From Litoribaculum gwangyangense (GTDB taxonomy: Bacteria; Bacteroidota; Bacteroidia; Flavobacteriales; Flavobacteriaceae), in contig NZ_BAABJW010000001.1 in assembly GCF_039543505.1 (NCBI RefSeq), positions 434,001-498,000 on the forward strand: a stretch of DNA of 64,000 bases. Reading direction: 5' to 3'. Below, in pieces: positions 16,918 through 25,808 of the stretch. The notes below the pieces were generated by a model. It saw nothing but the letters and a program-made list of their open reading frames with translations, was not told the origin of the DNA and searched no databases. A program made the translations under genes and the position numbers. Each line of letters begins with the position of its first letter. Positions within the stretch are counted from its first letter, which is position 1.

Positions 16918-18354
16918 TTAATCTCCTGTAATTTCTCTTACTCGTAGTGTATTTACCATACCCTTTTCTGCCATTGGCATAGATGCTAAACTAATAACCA
17001 TGTCGCCTTTAGCTACATATCCTTCAGCTTTTGCAATTCTATTCGTATCTACAACTGTTTGATCGGTTGAGATAAAGCTGTCATAGAAAAAGGCTTGAAC
17101 TCCCCATAGTAAACTTAACTGGGTTAAAATACGTTTGTTGGATGTGAAAACTAGTATGTGACACAGTGGCCTCCAAGATGAAATTTGAAATGCAGTGTAA
17201 CCACTATTTGTTAATGTTGAAATGGCTTTGGCATTAATTTCATTCGCCATATTTGCGGCATGATAACAGATCGCTTTTGTAATGTAACGATTGGTACGAA
17301 TATGAGGGTGTAGTTGTGGCACTTTTATAAGTTCTGAATTTTCGACACTCTTTAAAATGTCTGCCATTTGCTTAATTACTTGTATGGGGTATTTCCCAAC
17401 AGATGTTTCACCAGAAAGCATTACCGCATCTGCACCATCCATTACAGAGTTTGCTACATCGTTTACTTCTGCTCGTGTAGGAGTTAAACTTGTTATCATA
17501 GTTTCCATCATTTGGGTAGCTATAATTACAGGAATTCTGGCTCTCTTTGCACGTAATACTAATTCTTTTTGAATAAGCGGTACTTCTTGGGCTGGAACCT
17601 CTACTCCTAAATCGCCACGAGCTACCATTAAACCATCACAATGTGCTACAATTTTATCAATGTTTTCTACAGCTTCTGGCTTTTCAATTTTTGCTATAAT
17701 GGGAATTTTGTAATCACTATGCTTAGCTATTAAATCGCGGAGTTGCATTAAATCTTCTGCATGACGAACAAAGGATAAAGCAATCCAGTCCACGTCTTCC
17801 TTTATAGCGAAAATAGCGTCTTCAATATCTTTTTCGGTTAAGGCTGGTTGCGAAATATTGGTGTTAGGTAAGTTTACACCCTTTTTGGATTTTAATGGTC
17901 CTCCTTGAACAACCTTCGCTTTTACTTCGTCTTTTTTATTAGTTGAAACGACTTCAAAAATTAGTTTGCCATCATCTAAAAGAATGCGCTCACCTGGTTT
18001 CGCGTCTTGCGGGAATTTATCATACGTCATATAAACACGTTCCTTTGTGCCTTCAAATCGTTTTCCTGTGGCAAATATAATTTCGTCTCCTGGACTTACA
18101 ACCACCTCCTCTTTCATAACCCCAACACGAAGTTTAGGCCCCTGTAAATCTGCTAGTATAGCGGCATTGTAACCAAATTCGTCATTTAAATCGCGTATCA
18201 TTTGGATGCGTTCTTTAACATCTTTATAATCGGCGTGAGAAAAGTTAATTCTAAAAACGTTTGCGCCTTCATCAAGCATGCCTTTTAAAACTTCTTTGGT
18301 ACTTGTAGCGGGTCCGAGAGTGGCTACTATTTTGGTTTTTTTTGTTATTGACAT
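16918..18354 (-). CDS. pyk: Pyruvate kinase
   Basis: A 478-residue pyruvate kinase, converting phosphoenolpyruvate and ADP to pyruvate and ATP in glycolysis. All core blocks are present: ATLGPATS near the N-terminus, RINFSHA, DLQGPKLRVG, the catalytic-lysine motif IAKIEKPEAV, GLMVARGDLGVEVP, and the substrate/metal segment around MDGADAVMLSGETSVGKYP. The C-terminal allosteric domain is full length. The ATG overlaps the stop of the IPExxxVDY gene by one base, a conserved pairing in flavobacteria that suggests translational coupling. Its transcript ends at the strong hairpin at 16849-16893. Confidence 0.97.
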   Translation of the reverse strand: MSITKKTKIVATLGPATSTKEVLKGMLDEGANVFRINFSHADYKDVKERIQMIRDLNDEFGYNAAILADLQGPKLRVGVMKEEVVVSPGDEIIFATGKRFEGTKERVYMTYDKFPQDAKPGERILLDDGKLIFEVVSTNKKDEVKAKVVQGGPLKSKKGVNLPNTNISQPALTEKDIEDAIFAIKEDVDWIALSFVRHAEDLMQLRDLIAKHSDYKIPIIAKIEKPEAVENIDKIVAHCDGLMVARGDLGVEVPAQEVPLIQKELVLRAKRARIPVIIATQMMETMITSLTPTRAEVNDVANSVMDGADAVMLSGETSVGKYPIQVIKQMADILKSVENSELIKVPQLHPHIRTNRYITKAICYHAANMANEINAKAISTLTNSGYTAFQISSWRPLCHILVFTSNKRILTQLSLLWGVQAFFYDSFISTDQTVVDTNRIAKAEGYVAKGDMVISLASMPMAEKGMVNTLRVREITGD

Positions 18355-18833
18355 TAGCTAAAAATTAGATTTTCTTTTGATTGTAATTGATTGGTATTAA
18401 TACTGTATGCTGTTACAATTTGAGGCATACTTAGGATATGGTTTAAAATAAATTTTTCTTTACTGAAACTGAACTCACTGTCTATTTTTAAAAAATAATT
18501 TACCGCTTTGTATTCTGGTAATAAATAAAAAGTTTTGGTTTGTGTGGTATTAAATAACGATTGGTAATCAGCCTTTTGAATGATTTGGGTTTTACATATG
18601 TTAGAAACCAAATTCCAAGTTATTAATTGTTTACTGTCTTCCCATTCAAAAATTGAGTATGACGCCAGTCCACTGCTGTAATCTAAATCTTCCGATTTTC
18701 TTTTAAGAGATATTCCTAAATTTTTATTTAAAAGATAAGCTAATCTGTAATCTTCAAGAGAACAATGCATAGCTATTAAGGTATATAACACCTCATCAAA
18801 AGCATCATCAAAATTAAGTTTGTGAACAGCCAT
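18354..18833 (-). CDS. IPExxxVDY-family protein
   Basis: A 159-residue protein of the family named for its IPExxxVDY motif. Here the motif reads LPEYKAVNY (around residues 104-112) followed by FLKI, so two positions of the name motif are substituted. The family is restricted to Bacteroidota and is normally encoded between rnc and pyk, exactly as here. No biochemical function is known. The stop codon shares a base with the pyk start. Upstream, 116 bases separate it from rnc and contain two inverted repeats (18881-18931). Confidence 0.85.
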   Translation of the reverse strand: MAVHKLNFDDAFDEVLYTLIAMHCSLEDYRLAYLLNKNLGISLKRKSEDLDYSSGLASYSIFEWEDSKQLITWNLVSNICKTQIIQKADYQSLFNTTQTKTFYLLPEYKAVNYFLKIDSEFSFSKEKFILNHILSMPQIVTAYSINTNQLQSKENLIFS

Positions 18834-18880
18834 AACTTACCTAAAACTTCGTAAATATAATATTTATAATATTGAGTTTA

Positions 18881-18931
18881 TTAAGATTATAGTAATCTTA
18901 ACAACAAAGACAACTAAAACGTTGTAGTTGT
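18881..18931. repeat. Two adjacent inverted repeats between rnc and the IPExxxVDY gene
   Basis: A 9-bp palindrome with a 3-base centre (TTAAGATTA / TAATCTTAA, 18881-18901) adjoins a 7-bp inverted repeat with an 8-base loop (ACAACTA 18910-18916 / TAGTTGT 18925-18931). Neither is followed by a T-run, so they are not typical intrinsic terminators. They could be an operator, an mRNA-processing site (RNase III is encoded just upstream) or a weak terminator. Confidence 0.55.
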
Positions 18932-18949
18932 ATTTTAACTTTAAAATTT

Positions 18950-19690
18950 TTAAATGGTTTTTGAAATTCTGTTTTGGTAAGCAAAAAAGGCGCGCTTTGA
19001 AGCTTTTTCTTCGGCCTTTTTCTTGGAAGTTGCTCTTGCTTTTGCAACTACCTTTTCGTCTATGGAAAGTTTTACCGAAAAATGTCTTACTTCATCATTC
19101 CCAGTATCTTCGTATACGTTGTAACCAAAAGTCTTTTTCTCCTTTTGGCACCATTCAATTAACAGACTTTTATAGCTAATTACCTTACCTTCCAAAGTTT
19201 CAATATCAACATAAGGGGTAATAACGCGTTTATAAATAAATTTTTCGCAGTATTTATAGCCCCTGTCCAAAAATATAGCTCCAACCAAAGCTTCGAATAA
19301 ATTACCGTGAATATTATCTCCAAAATGTCCTGCGGGAATTTTGCTTTCCACAAAATTAATAAGCTTTAAGTCTCTTCCCAATTCATTTAAATGTTCTCGA
19401 CTTACAATTTTTGAGCGCATTTTGGTTAAGTACCCTTCGTCTCCACTTGGCACCTCCAAATACAAATGAGACGCAATAACGGAACTTAACATAGCATCTC
19501 CCAAAAACTCCAACCTTTCATAGTTAAAAGGATTGCCTTTACTGTCTTTTGTGTTCATAGAACGGTGTGTAAAGGCTTTTTGGTAATACTTTATTTGTTT
19601 AGGTTTAAATCCTAAAATGTTATTTAACTCCATAAAAAAATTCCCGTTGCGTTTAAAACGGGAATTTAATATGTTACGAATGTTCCTCAT
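18950..19690 (-). CDS. rnc: Ribonuclease III
   Basis: A 246-residue RNase III that cleaves double-stranded RNA in rRNA and mRNA processing. The catalytic signature ERLEFLGDA is present around residues 57-65, with the second acidic cluster in LFEALVGAIFLDRG. A double-stranded RNA-binding domain follows at about 165-243 (YKSLLIEWCQ ... KKKAEEKASKRAF). The start chosen gives a basic N-terminal extension (MRNIRNILNSRFKR) common in Bacteroidota homologues. It begins 7 bases after the fabF stop in the order acpP-fabF-rnc, a widely conserved cluster. Confidence 0.95.
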   Translation of the reverse strand: MRNIRNILNSRFKRNGNFFMELNNILGFKPKQIKYYQKAFTHRSMNTKDSKGNPFNYERLEFLGDAMLSSVIASHLYLEVPSGDEGYLTKMRSKIVSREHLNELGRDLKLINFVESKIPAGHFGDNIHGNLFEALVGAIFLDRGYKYCEKFIYKRVITPYVDIETLEGKVISYKSLLIEWCQKEKKTFGYNVYEDTGNDEVRHFSVKLSIDEKVVAKARATSKKKAEEKASKRAFFAYQNRISKTI

Positions 19691-19697
19691 TCGGGAT

Positions 19698-20948
19698 TTA
19701 ATCTAATTTTTTGAATAATACACAAGCGTTATGTCCGCCAAATCCAAATGTATTACTCATAGCTATTTTAACGTCACGCTTTTGAGCTTTGTTAAGAGTT
19801 AAATTTAATTCAGGATCAATGTTTTCATCTACTGTTGTATGATTAATGGTTGGAGGGACAACGCCGTTTTCCATAGCCAAAATAACCGATATAGCTTCGA
19901 TAGCTCCAGCTGCACCTAAAAGGTGTCCCGTCATTGATTTGGTTGAATTTATATTTATGTTTTTAGCATGACTTCCAAACACTTCTGAAATGGCTTTAAG
20001 CTCTGCTACATCGCCTAGAGGCGTTGAGGTACCGTGAGTATTTATATGATCTACTTCTTCTGGTTTCACTCCCGCATTCTCTAAACAATTTTTCATAACA
20101 GCAATAACTCCTATACCGTCTGGATGTGGTGCCGTCATGTGGTAAGCATCTGAGGATAAGCCTCCTCCAATAAATTCCGCATATATTTTTGCGCCTCTAG
20201 CTTTGGCATGCTCATACTCTTCCAAAACGAGAGCTCCAGCGCCTTCACCCAATACAAAACCATCTCTGGTAGCATCAAACGGACGAGAAGCAGTTTCCGG
20301 ACTTTCGTTTCTTGTGGATAAGGCATGCATCGCATTAAACCCACCCATACCTGCAATGGTAACTGCTGCTTCACTACCTCCTGTAATAACTACATCACAA
20401 TGTCCCAAACGTATGGAGTTTAAGGCATCAAACATAGCGTTAGCAGAGGACGCACAAGCAGAGACGGTGGTATAATTTGGTCCCATAAAACCATACTTAA
20501 TGGAAATGTTACCAGGCGCAATGTCTGCAATCATTTTAGGAATAAAGAATGGGTTAAACCTCGGTGTTCCATCACCTGAAGCAAAGTTTAAAACTTCGTC
20601 TTGAAAGGTTTCCAAACCACCAATTCCTGCACCCCATATAACACCTACTCGCAATTTATTAACTTCTTCTAGATTTAACTTAGAGTCCCCAATGGCTTCG
20701 TCTGCAGCAACCATAGCGTATTGCGCAAATTTGTCCATTTTTCTGGCCTCTTTTCTGTCTATAAAATCAGTAGCATTAAAGTTTTTTAATTCGCAAGCAA
20801 ATTTTGTTTTGAACTTATCGGTATCAAAATAGGTTATAGGCGCAGCACCACTTTTGCCACCAATTAAGCCTTCCCAATATTCATCTTTGGTATTGCCTAC
20901 AGGTGTTAAAGCTCCTAATCCTGTGACTACAACTCGCTTTAAATCCAT
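19698..20948 (-). CDS. fabF: 3-oxoacyl-[acyl-carrier-protein] synthase II
   Basis: A 416-residue KAS II condensing enzyme that extends acyl-ACP with malonyl-ACP in fatty acid synthesis. The Cys-His-His triad is visible: the active-site cysteine in VSACASSANAMFD, histidine in NTHGTSTPLGD and histidine in KSMTGHLLGAAGA. GFGGHN near the C-terminus is the usual glycine-rich ending. It begins 12 bases after the acpP stop, so carrier protein and synthase are cotranscribed, with rnc as the third gene. Confidence 0.97.
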   Translation of the reverse strand: MDLKRVVVTGLGALTPVGNTKDEYWEGLIGGKSGAAPITYFDTDKFKTKFACELKNFNATDFIDRKEARKMDKFAQYAMVAADEAIGDSKLNLEEVNKLRVGVIWGAGIGGLETFQDEVLNFASGDGTPRFNPFFIPKMIADIAPGNISIKYGFMGPNYTTVSACASSANAMFDALNSIRLGHCDVVITGGSEAAVTIAGMGGFNAMHALSTRNESPETASRPFDATRDGFVLGEGAGALVLEEYEHAKARGAKIYAEFIGGGLSSDAYHMTAPHPDGIGVIAVMKNCLENAGVKPEEVDHINTHGTSTPLGDVAELKAISEVFGSHAKNININSTKSMTGHLLGAAGAIEAISVILAMENGVVPPTINHTTVDENIDPELNLTLNKAQKRDVKIAMSNTFGFGGHNACVLFKKLD

Positions 20949-20960
20949 AAAGTGTTTTGC

Positions 20961-21194
20961 TTATTTTGCAGCTTCTATGTATGATATAGCTTGACCAACT
21001 GTTGCAATATTTTCAGCTTGATCATCTGGAATTTGGATGTCGAATTCTTTTTCAAATTCCATGATTAATTCTACAGTATCTAAAGAGTCTGCTCCTAAAT
21101 CGTTTGTGAAGCTAGCTTCAGTTACAACTTCGTTTTCATCAACTCCTAATTTGTCTACGATAATCGCTTTTACTCTTGATGCAATGTCTGACAT
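20961..21194 (-). CDS. acpP: Acyl carrier protein
   Basis: A 77-residue acyl carrier protein. The 4'-phosphopantetheine attachment serine is Ser37 in GADSLDTVEL. The protein is acidic and of normal length. It is the first gene of acpP-fabF-rnc. An exact TAnnTTTG promoter element lies 33 bases upstream of the ATG. Confidence 0.98.
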   Translation of the reverse strand: MSDIASRVKAIIVDKLGVDENEVVTEASFTNDLGADSLDTVELIMEFEKEFDIQIPDDQAENIATVGQAISYIEAAK

Positions 21195-21226
21195 AATCTT
21201 TTAGTTTTAAGGTTTTAATTAGTTGG

Positions 21227-21234
21227 CAAAAATA
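21227..21234 (-). promoter_or_regulatory. -7 promoter element (TATTTTTG) of acpP
   Basis: The minus-strand octamer TATTTTTG fits TAnnTTTG exactly and is followed after about 30 bases by the acpP ATG. No clear TTG is found at 17-23 bases upstream, so only the -7 element is supported. Confidence 0.45.
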
Positions 21235-21469
21235 AAAAACTTTATTTTTAAAACACATCTTTAATTTAAAAATGTGATTGTAATTTAATAAATTACTTTT
21301 AAGTATTTGGATTTTACCTTCTAATTGTTAATAATTATTCTTTTTTTTGTTTGAATAATCCTAACATTGATGGTCTGTTTTTTAGAAGAACTTAAGAATT
21401 TTGATAACATTCAGGTAAATTCAATTGACTCATTACATCTGACATTAATTTTAAAATAAAGCTCATTTG

Positions 21470-22039
21470 ATGAAACGTATTGTGATTTTTGCTTCCGGAA
21501 GTGGTACTAATGCTGAAAATTTAATTAAGTTTTTTCAAAACAGAAATCATGCATCTGTTATTCAGGTGCTTACTAACAATCCCCATGCCAAAGTATTAGA
21601 ACGCGCTAAAAATTTGAAAGTGAGTGGTTTATCGTTTAACCGAACAGCGTTTTATGAAACAGATGATGTGCTAAATATTCTTAAAGCAGCTCATCCAGAC
21701 CTAATTGTTTTAGCCGGTTTTTTGTGGAAATTCCCTGAAGCTATTTTAAATGAATTTCCTAATAAAGTGATTAATGTTCACCCTGCATTATTACCCAAAT
21801 ATGGAGGGAAAGGTATGTATGGTATACATGTGCACGAAGCGGTTGTGAACCATAAAGAAACCGAAACAGGCATTACCATTCATTACGTTAATGAACATTA
21901 TGATGAAGGTGCTATTATTTTTCAGGCAACATGTGAGGTGCTCCCAACTGATACAGCAGAAGATGTTGCAGCTAAAATTCACGAATTAGAGATGGAACAT
22001 TTTCCGAAGGTTATTGAGGAACTTCTTAAGAATAAATAG
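21470..22039 (+). CDS. purN: Phosphoribosylglycinamide formyltransferase
   Basis: A 189-residue GAR transformylase that transfers a formyl group from 10-formyl-tetrahydrofolate to glycinamide ribonucleotide in purine synthesis. The phosphate-binding SGSGTN occupies residues 9-14. The catalytic triad is Asn102 and His104 (NVHPALLP) with Asp145 (YDEGAIIFQ). I start at the ATG at 21470; a TTG three bases earlier would add one residue without gain. It opens a plus-strand run that also contains the purF-type gene at 23796, divergent from acpP across 275 bases. Confidence 0.95.
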   Translation: MKRIVIFASGSGTNAENLIKFFQNRNHASVIQVLTNNPHAKVLERAKNLKVSGLSFNRTAFYETDDVLNILKAAHPDLIVLAGFLWKFPEAILNEFPNKVINVHPALLPKYGGKGMYGIHVHEAVVNHKETETGITIHYVNEHYDEGAIIFQATCEVLPTDTAEDVAAKIHELEMEHFPKVIEELLKNK

Positions 22040-22054
22040 ATAATAAATCTAAAG

Positions 22055-22075
22055 ATCCTGAAACAAGTGCAGGAT
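22055..22075. repeat. REP-like hairpin repeat (ATCCTG...CAGGAT)
   Basis: ATCCTG (22055-22060) and CAGGAT (22070-22075) pair around a 9-base loop. The flanking bases (GATCCTGAAACAAG ... AGGATGAC) match a repeat I know as frequent between genes in flavobacterial genomes. It lies between purN and the RNase H gene and runs into an ATG at 22074, which is therefore unlikely to be a true start. Confidence 0.65.
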
Positions 22076-22082
22076 GACGTAT

Positions 22083-22721
22083 ATGTCAAACAAAAAGAAA
22101 TATTATACCGTTTGGAAAGGCCATAACACAGGCGTTTTTGAATCTTGGGACGATTGTAAAGCCCAAATAACCAATTTTGAAGGCGCTATTTACAAATCGT
22201 TTTCAACCTTTGATGCTGCAAAAGCCGCTCTAAAAGGCAACTACAAAGACTATATTGGTAAAACCTCAAAATTTAAAAGTGAACTTTCTGAAGCGCAACT
22301 TAAAAAAATTGGGCAGCCTAATTACCATTCCATTTCAGTAGATGCCGCTTCCTCTGGAAATCCAGGTAAAATGGAATATCGAGGCGTTGATACCAAAACA
22401 AAAAAACAACTCTTTATTCAAGGACCGTTTGAAGAAGGTACCAATAACATAGGTGAGTTTCTGGCCATTGTGCATGGTTTAGCGTTTTTAAAAAAGAACA
22501 ATAGTTCTCATATGATCTATACCGACTCTAAAACGGCTATAAGTTGGGTGAAAAAGAAAACCTGTAACACTAAATTAGAGCGAAACGAAAAAAACAAAGC
22601 TTTGTTTGAACTGGTTGATAGAGCCGTTAATTGGTTAAAAAATAATACCTACAGCACGCCTATTGTAAAATGGGAAACCAAAGCTTGGGGCGAAATCCCT
22701 GCCGATTTTGGCAGAAAATAA
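22083..22721 (+). CDS. Viroplasmin-domain ribonuclease H
   Basis: A 212-residue RNase H with an N-terminal viroplasmin (caulimovirus-type) RNA-binding domain at about 6-50 (YYTVWKGHNTGVFESWDDC, YKSF) and an RNase HI catalytic domain. The acidic active-site residues are Asp87 (ISVDAASSGNPG), Glu125 (NNIGEF), Asp148 (YTDSK) and Asp208 near the C-terminus. It cleaves RNA in RNA-DNA hybrids. I use the ATG at 22083; the earlier ATG at 22074 lies inside a repeat element. The gap to purN is 43 bases and consists mainly of that repeat. Confidence 0.92.
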   Translation: MSNKKKYYTVWKGHNTGVFESWDDCKAQITNFEGAIYKSFSTFDAAKAALKGNYKDYIGKTSKFKSELSEAQLKKIGQPNYHSISVDAASSGNPGKMEYRGVDTKTKKQLFIQGPFEEGTNNIGEFLAIVHGLAFLKKNNSSHMIYTDSKTAISWVKKKTCNTKLERNEKNKALFELVDRAVNWLKNNTYSTPIVKWETKAWGEIPADFGRK

Positions 22722-22777
22722 ATTCGGTTTTTAGCAGTTAAAAGGCTTATATTTGCAGCAAATTTTAAAATGCCTTA

Positions 22778-23704
22778 ATGAGCAAATTAGTTATAGTAGG
22801 CACCATAGCTTTTGATGCTATTGAAACGCCTTTCGGGAAAACCGATAAAATTCTTGGTGGTGCCGCTACCTTTATAGGTTTAGCTGCTTCACATTTTAAG
22901 ATTAATGCTGCAGCCGTTTCAGTGGTTGGTGGTGATTTTCCGCAGGAATATTTAAACCTTTTAAAAGATAGAAACATAGATATTGAAGGTGTCGATATTG
23001 TAAAAGAAGGCAAAACATTTTTCTGGAGTGGAAAGTATCATAACGATATGAATACTCGCGACACTTTAATAACAGAACTGAATACGCTTGCGGATTTTAA
23101 ACCGGTTGTTCCCGAAAATTATCGTGATGCTGAAGTGGTTATGCTTGGGAATTTACACCCCATAATACAATCTAGTGTTTTAGACCAAATGAAGGAAAAA
23201 CCAAAATTAGTGGTTTTGGATACCATGAATTTCTGGATGGATAGTGCCTTGAATGATTTACATAAGGTTATTGAACGCATTGATGTGATTACTATAAATG
23301 ATGAGGAAGCTAGACAACTAACAGGCGAATATTCGTTAGTGGTTGCTGCTCGCAAAATCCATAGTATGGGCCCAAAGTATGTCGTGATTAAAAAAGGGGA
23401 GCATGGTGCTTTGTTGTTTCATAATAGCCATATGTTTTATGCCCCTGCTTTGCCATTAGAAGAAGTCTTTGACCCTACAGGAGCTGGAGATACATTTGCT
23501 GGTGGTTTTGCTGGATATCTGGCAAAAACTGAGGACTATTCGTTTGAAAACATGAAAAATGCGGTCATTTATGGCTCTACATTGGCCTCCTTTTGTGTAG
23601 AAAAATTTGGTACAGAACGTATGTTGAACTTGAAAGACGATGAGGTCTTAAAACGCATGCAGGAATTTAAGCAACTAACACAATTTAATATTGAATTATT
23701 ATAA
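22778..23704 (+). CDS. PfkB-family carbohydrate/nucleoside kinase
   Basis: A 308-residue PfkB-fold kinase. The N-terminal GGAATF (27-32) and the C-terminal signature DPTGAGDTFAGG (232-243, catalytic base Asp238) are both present. The family includes ribokinase, adenosine kinase and sugar kinases, and the substrate cannot be assigned. A TATATTTG promoter element lies at 22748-22755, 23 bases before the ATG, so the gene likely has its own transcript ending at the terminator at 23703-23735. Its place between purN and a purF-type gene hints at nucleoside phosphorylation, but that is only contextual. Confidence 0.92.
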   Translation: MSKLVIVGTIAFDAIETPFGKTDKILGGAATFIGLAASHFKINAAAVSVVGGDFPQEYLNLLKDRNIDIEGVDIVKEGKTFFWSGKYHNDMNTRDTLITELNTLADFKPVVPENYRDAEVVMLGNLHPIIQSSVLDQMKEKPKLVVLDTMNFWMDSALNDLHKVIERIDVITINDEEARQLTGEYSLVVAARKIHSMGPKYVVIKKGEHGALLFHNSHMFYAPALPLEEVFDPTGAGDTFAGGFAGYLAKTEDYSFENMKNAVIYGSTLASFCVEKFGTERMLNLKDDEVLKRMQEFKQLTQFNIELL

Positions 23705-23735
23705 AAAAACGCGCTCAAAATTGGGCGCGTTTTTT
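23703..23735 (+). terminator. Intrinsic terminator of the PfkB kinase gene
   Basis: ACGCGC (23709-23714) pairs with GCGCGT (23725-23730), preceded by seven A and followed by six T. The symmetric A/T flanks would allow bidirectional termination. The hairpin begins at the stop codon itself. Confidence 0.9.
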
Positions 23736-23795
23736 ATTTAAAACTAAATCCAAAAAAATTATAATTTTGGAGCAATTAAAAACTACAACACAACC

Positions 23796-25694
23796 ATGAG
23801 CGATGCTTTAAAACATGAGTGCGGGATTGCCCTCATAAGACTTAAAAAACCATTAGAGTATTACAAAGAAAAATATGGAAGTGCATTTTATGGCGTAAAC
23901 AAAATGTACCTCATGATGGAAAAGCAACACAATCGTGGGCAAGATGGCGCCGGTTTTGCGAGCATTAAACTAAATGTGAAACCTGGAGAACGCTATATAA
24001 GTAGAGTACGATCTGTAGCCCAACAACCTATCCAAGATATCTTTGCTCAAATAAATGATAGAGTTAATAAAGAGTTTAACGAACATCCTGAATATTTAAA
24101 TGATGTAGCAGCTCAAAAAAAGAATATCCCTTATATAGGGGAAGTGTTTTTAGGCCATGTGCGATACGGAACTTTTGGTAAAAATAGTGTTGAAAGTGTA
24201 CATCCGTTTTTAAGACAAAACAACTGGATGCACAGAAATTTAATTATGGCTGGAAACTTTAATATGACCAACGTTAAAGAGCTTTTCAGTAATCTCATTG
24301 AATTAGGACAACATCCAAAAGAATACACAGATACCATAACTATTATGGAGAAAATAGGACATTTTTTGGATGATGCCGTTAGCAAAATATATAAAGATTT
24401 AAAAAAAGAAGGTTATAATAAGAGAGAGGCTTCACCTCAAATTGCCGAACGTTTAAACGTTGCCAAAATATTAAAACGTGCCGCTAAAAACTGGGATGGC
24501 GGGTATGCCATGGCGGGACTTATTGGTCATGGCGATTCGTTTGTTTTGAGAGATCCAGCTGGTATTCGGCCTGCATATTATTATCAAGATGACGAAATTG
24601 TAGTAGTTGCTTCAGAACGTCCAGTAATCCAAACGGTTTTTAATGTAAAATTTGAGGATGTTTTTGAGTTAGAACCCGGGCATGCCATCATCACAAAAAA
24701 ATCGGGTAAAGTATCTATCAAGAAAATTTTAGAGCCCTTAGAAAGAAAAGCCTGTTCGTTTGAGCGTATTTATTTTTCTCGAGGAAGTGATGCCGAAATA
24801 TATAAAGAACGCAAAATGTTGGGTAAATTATTAATGCCCAAAGTTATGGAGGCAATTGATAATGATACCAAAAATACGGTATTTTCATACATTCCAAACA
24901 CAGCTGAAACATCCTTTTTTGGCATGGTGGAAACCGCCGAAAATGAACTGAATAAAACCAAAACCAAAACCCTTTTAAGTGGAAAACGAAATATTTCAGC
25001 AGAAAAAGTGACGGAAATTTTATCGGAAAGGATACGTGTTGAAAAAATTGCTATCAAAGATGTAAAACTTAGAACCTTTATTACTGAAGATAGTAGTCGC
25101 GATGATTTGGTAGCGCACGTTTACGACGTAACGTATGGCGTTATAAAGCCTACAGACAATTTGGTTATAATTGACGACAGCATCGTAAGAGGTACCACAT
25201 TAAAAAAGAGTATCTTAAAAATGTTGGATCGCTTACATCCAAAGAAAATTATTGTGGTGTCGTCAGCGCCACAAATACGTTATCCAGATTGTTATGGGAT
25301 TGATATGGCGCGATTGGAAGATTTAGTAGCTTTTAGAGCGGCGTTAGAATTATTAAAAGAAGCCAATACATATCATATTATAGAAGAGGTTTATAAGAAG
25401 TGTATTGAGCAAACAGAACTAGAGGATAGATATGTGCAAAACTTTGTAAAGGAAATTTACGACCCTTTTACAGAAGAACAAATTTCAGATAAAATATCAG
25501 AACTATTAAGTCATGAAAGCATCAATGCTGAAGTTAAAATTATCTTTCAACCTGTAGAAAATTTGCATAAGGCTTGCCCGGAACATTTGGGCGATTGGTA
25601 TTTTACAGGAAACTATCCAACCGTTGGTGGTAACCGAGTTGTAAACAGAGCTTTTATTAACTTTTACGAAGGCAACAAAGAACGTGCCTATTAA
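23796..25694 (+). CDS. purF: Amidophosphoribosyltransferase (PurF-type, long form)
   Basis: A 632-residue class II glutamine amidotransferase fused to a phosphoribosyltransferase. PurF makes phosphoribosylamine from PRPP and glutamine, the first step of purine synthesis. The nucleophile is Cys9 (HECGIALIRL), implying removal of an eight-residue propeptide. RGQDGAGFAS and GHVRYGTFG complete the glutaminase site. The PRPP loop is VIIDDSIVRGTTL (about residues 458-470). It is more than 100 residues longer than a common PurF, the extra sequence lying between and after the domains. Flavobacteria often carry such a long form beside a standard PurF, so it may be a paralogue. A TAATTTTG promoter element lies at 23762-23769. 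Confidence 0.85.
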   Translation: MSDALKHECGIALIRLKKPLEYYKEKYGSAFYGVNKMYLMMEKQHNRGQDGAGFASIKLNVKPGERYISRVRSVAQQPIQDIFAQINDRVNKEFNEHPEYLNDVAAQKKNIPYIGEVFLGHVRYGTFGKNSVESVHPFLRQNNWMHRNLIMAGNFNMTNVKELFSNLIELGQHPKEYTDTITIMEKIGHFLDDAVSKIYKDLKKEGYNKREASPQIAERLNVAKILKRAAKNWDGGYAMAGLIGHGDSFVLRDPAGIRPAYYYQDDEIVVVASERPVIQTVFNVKFEDVFELEPGHAIITKKSGKVSIKKILEPLERKACSFERIYFSRGSDAEIYKERKMLGKLLMPKVMEAIDNDTKNTVFSYIPNTAETSFFGMVETAENELNKTKTKTLLSGKRNISAEKVTEILSERIRVEKIAIKDVKLRTFITEDSSRDDLVAHVYDVTYGVIKPTDNLVIIDDSIVRGTTLKKSILKMLDRLHPKKIIVVSSAPQIRYPDCYGIDMARLEDLVAFRAALELLKEANTYHIIEEVYKKCIEQTELEDRYVQNFVKEIYDPFTEEQISDKISELLSHESINAEVKIIFQPVENLHKACPEHLGDWYFTGNYPTVGGNRVVNRAFINFYEGNKERAY

Positions 25695-25808
25695 TTATCA
25701 AATTAATAATTTTAGCCATGAAAAAATCTTCAAAATACATTTCGTCCGATATATATGCCGTTTATCTAAAAATAAATAGAATATGTAAAATTACATATAC
25801 TTTAGTTT

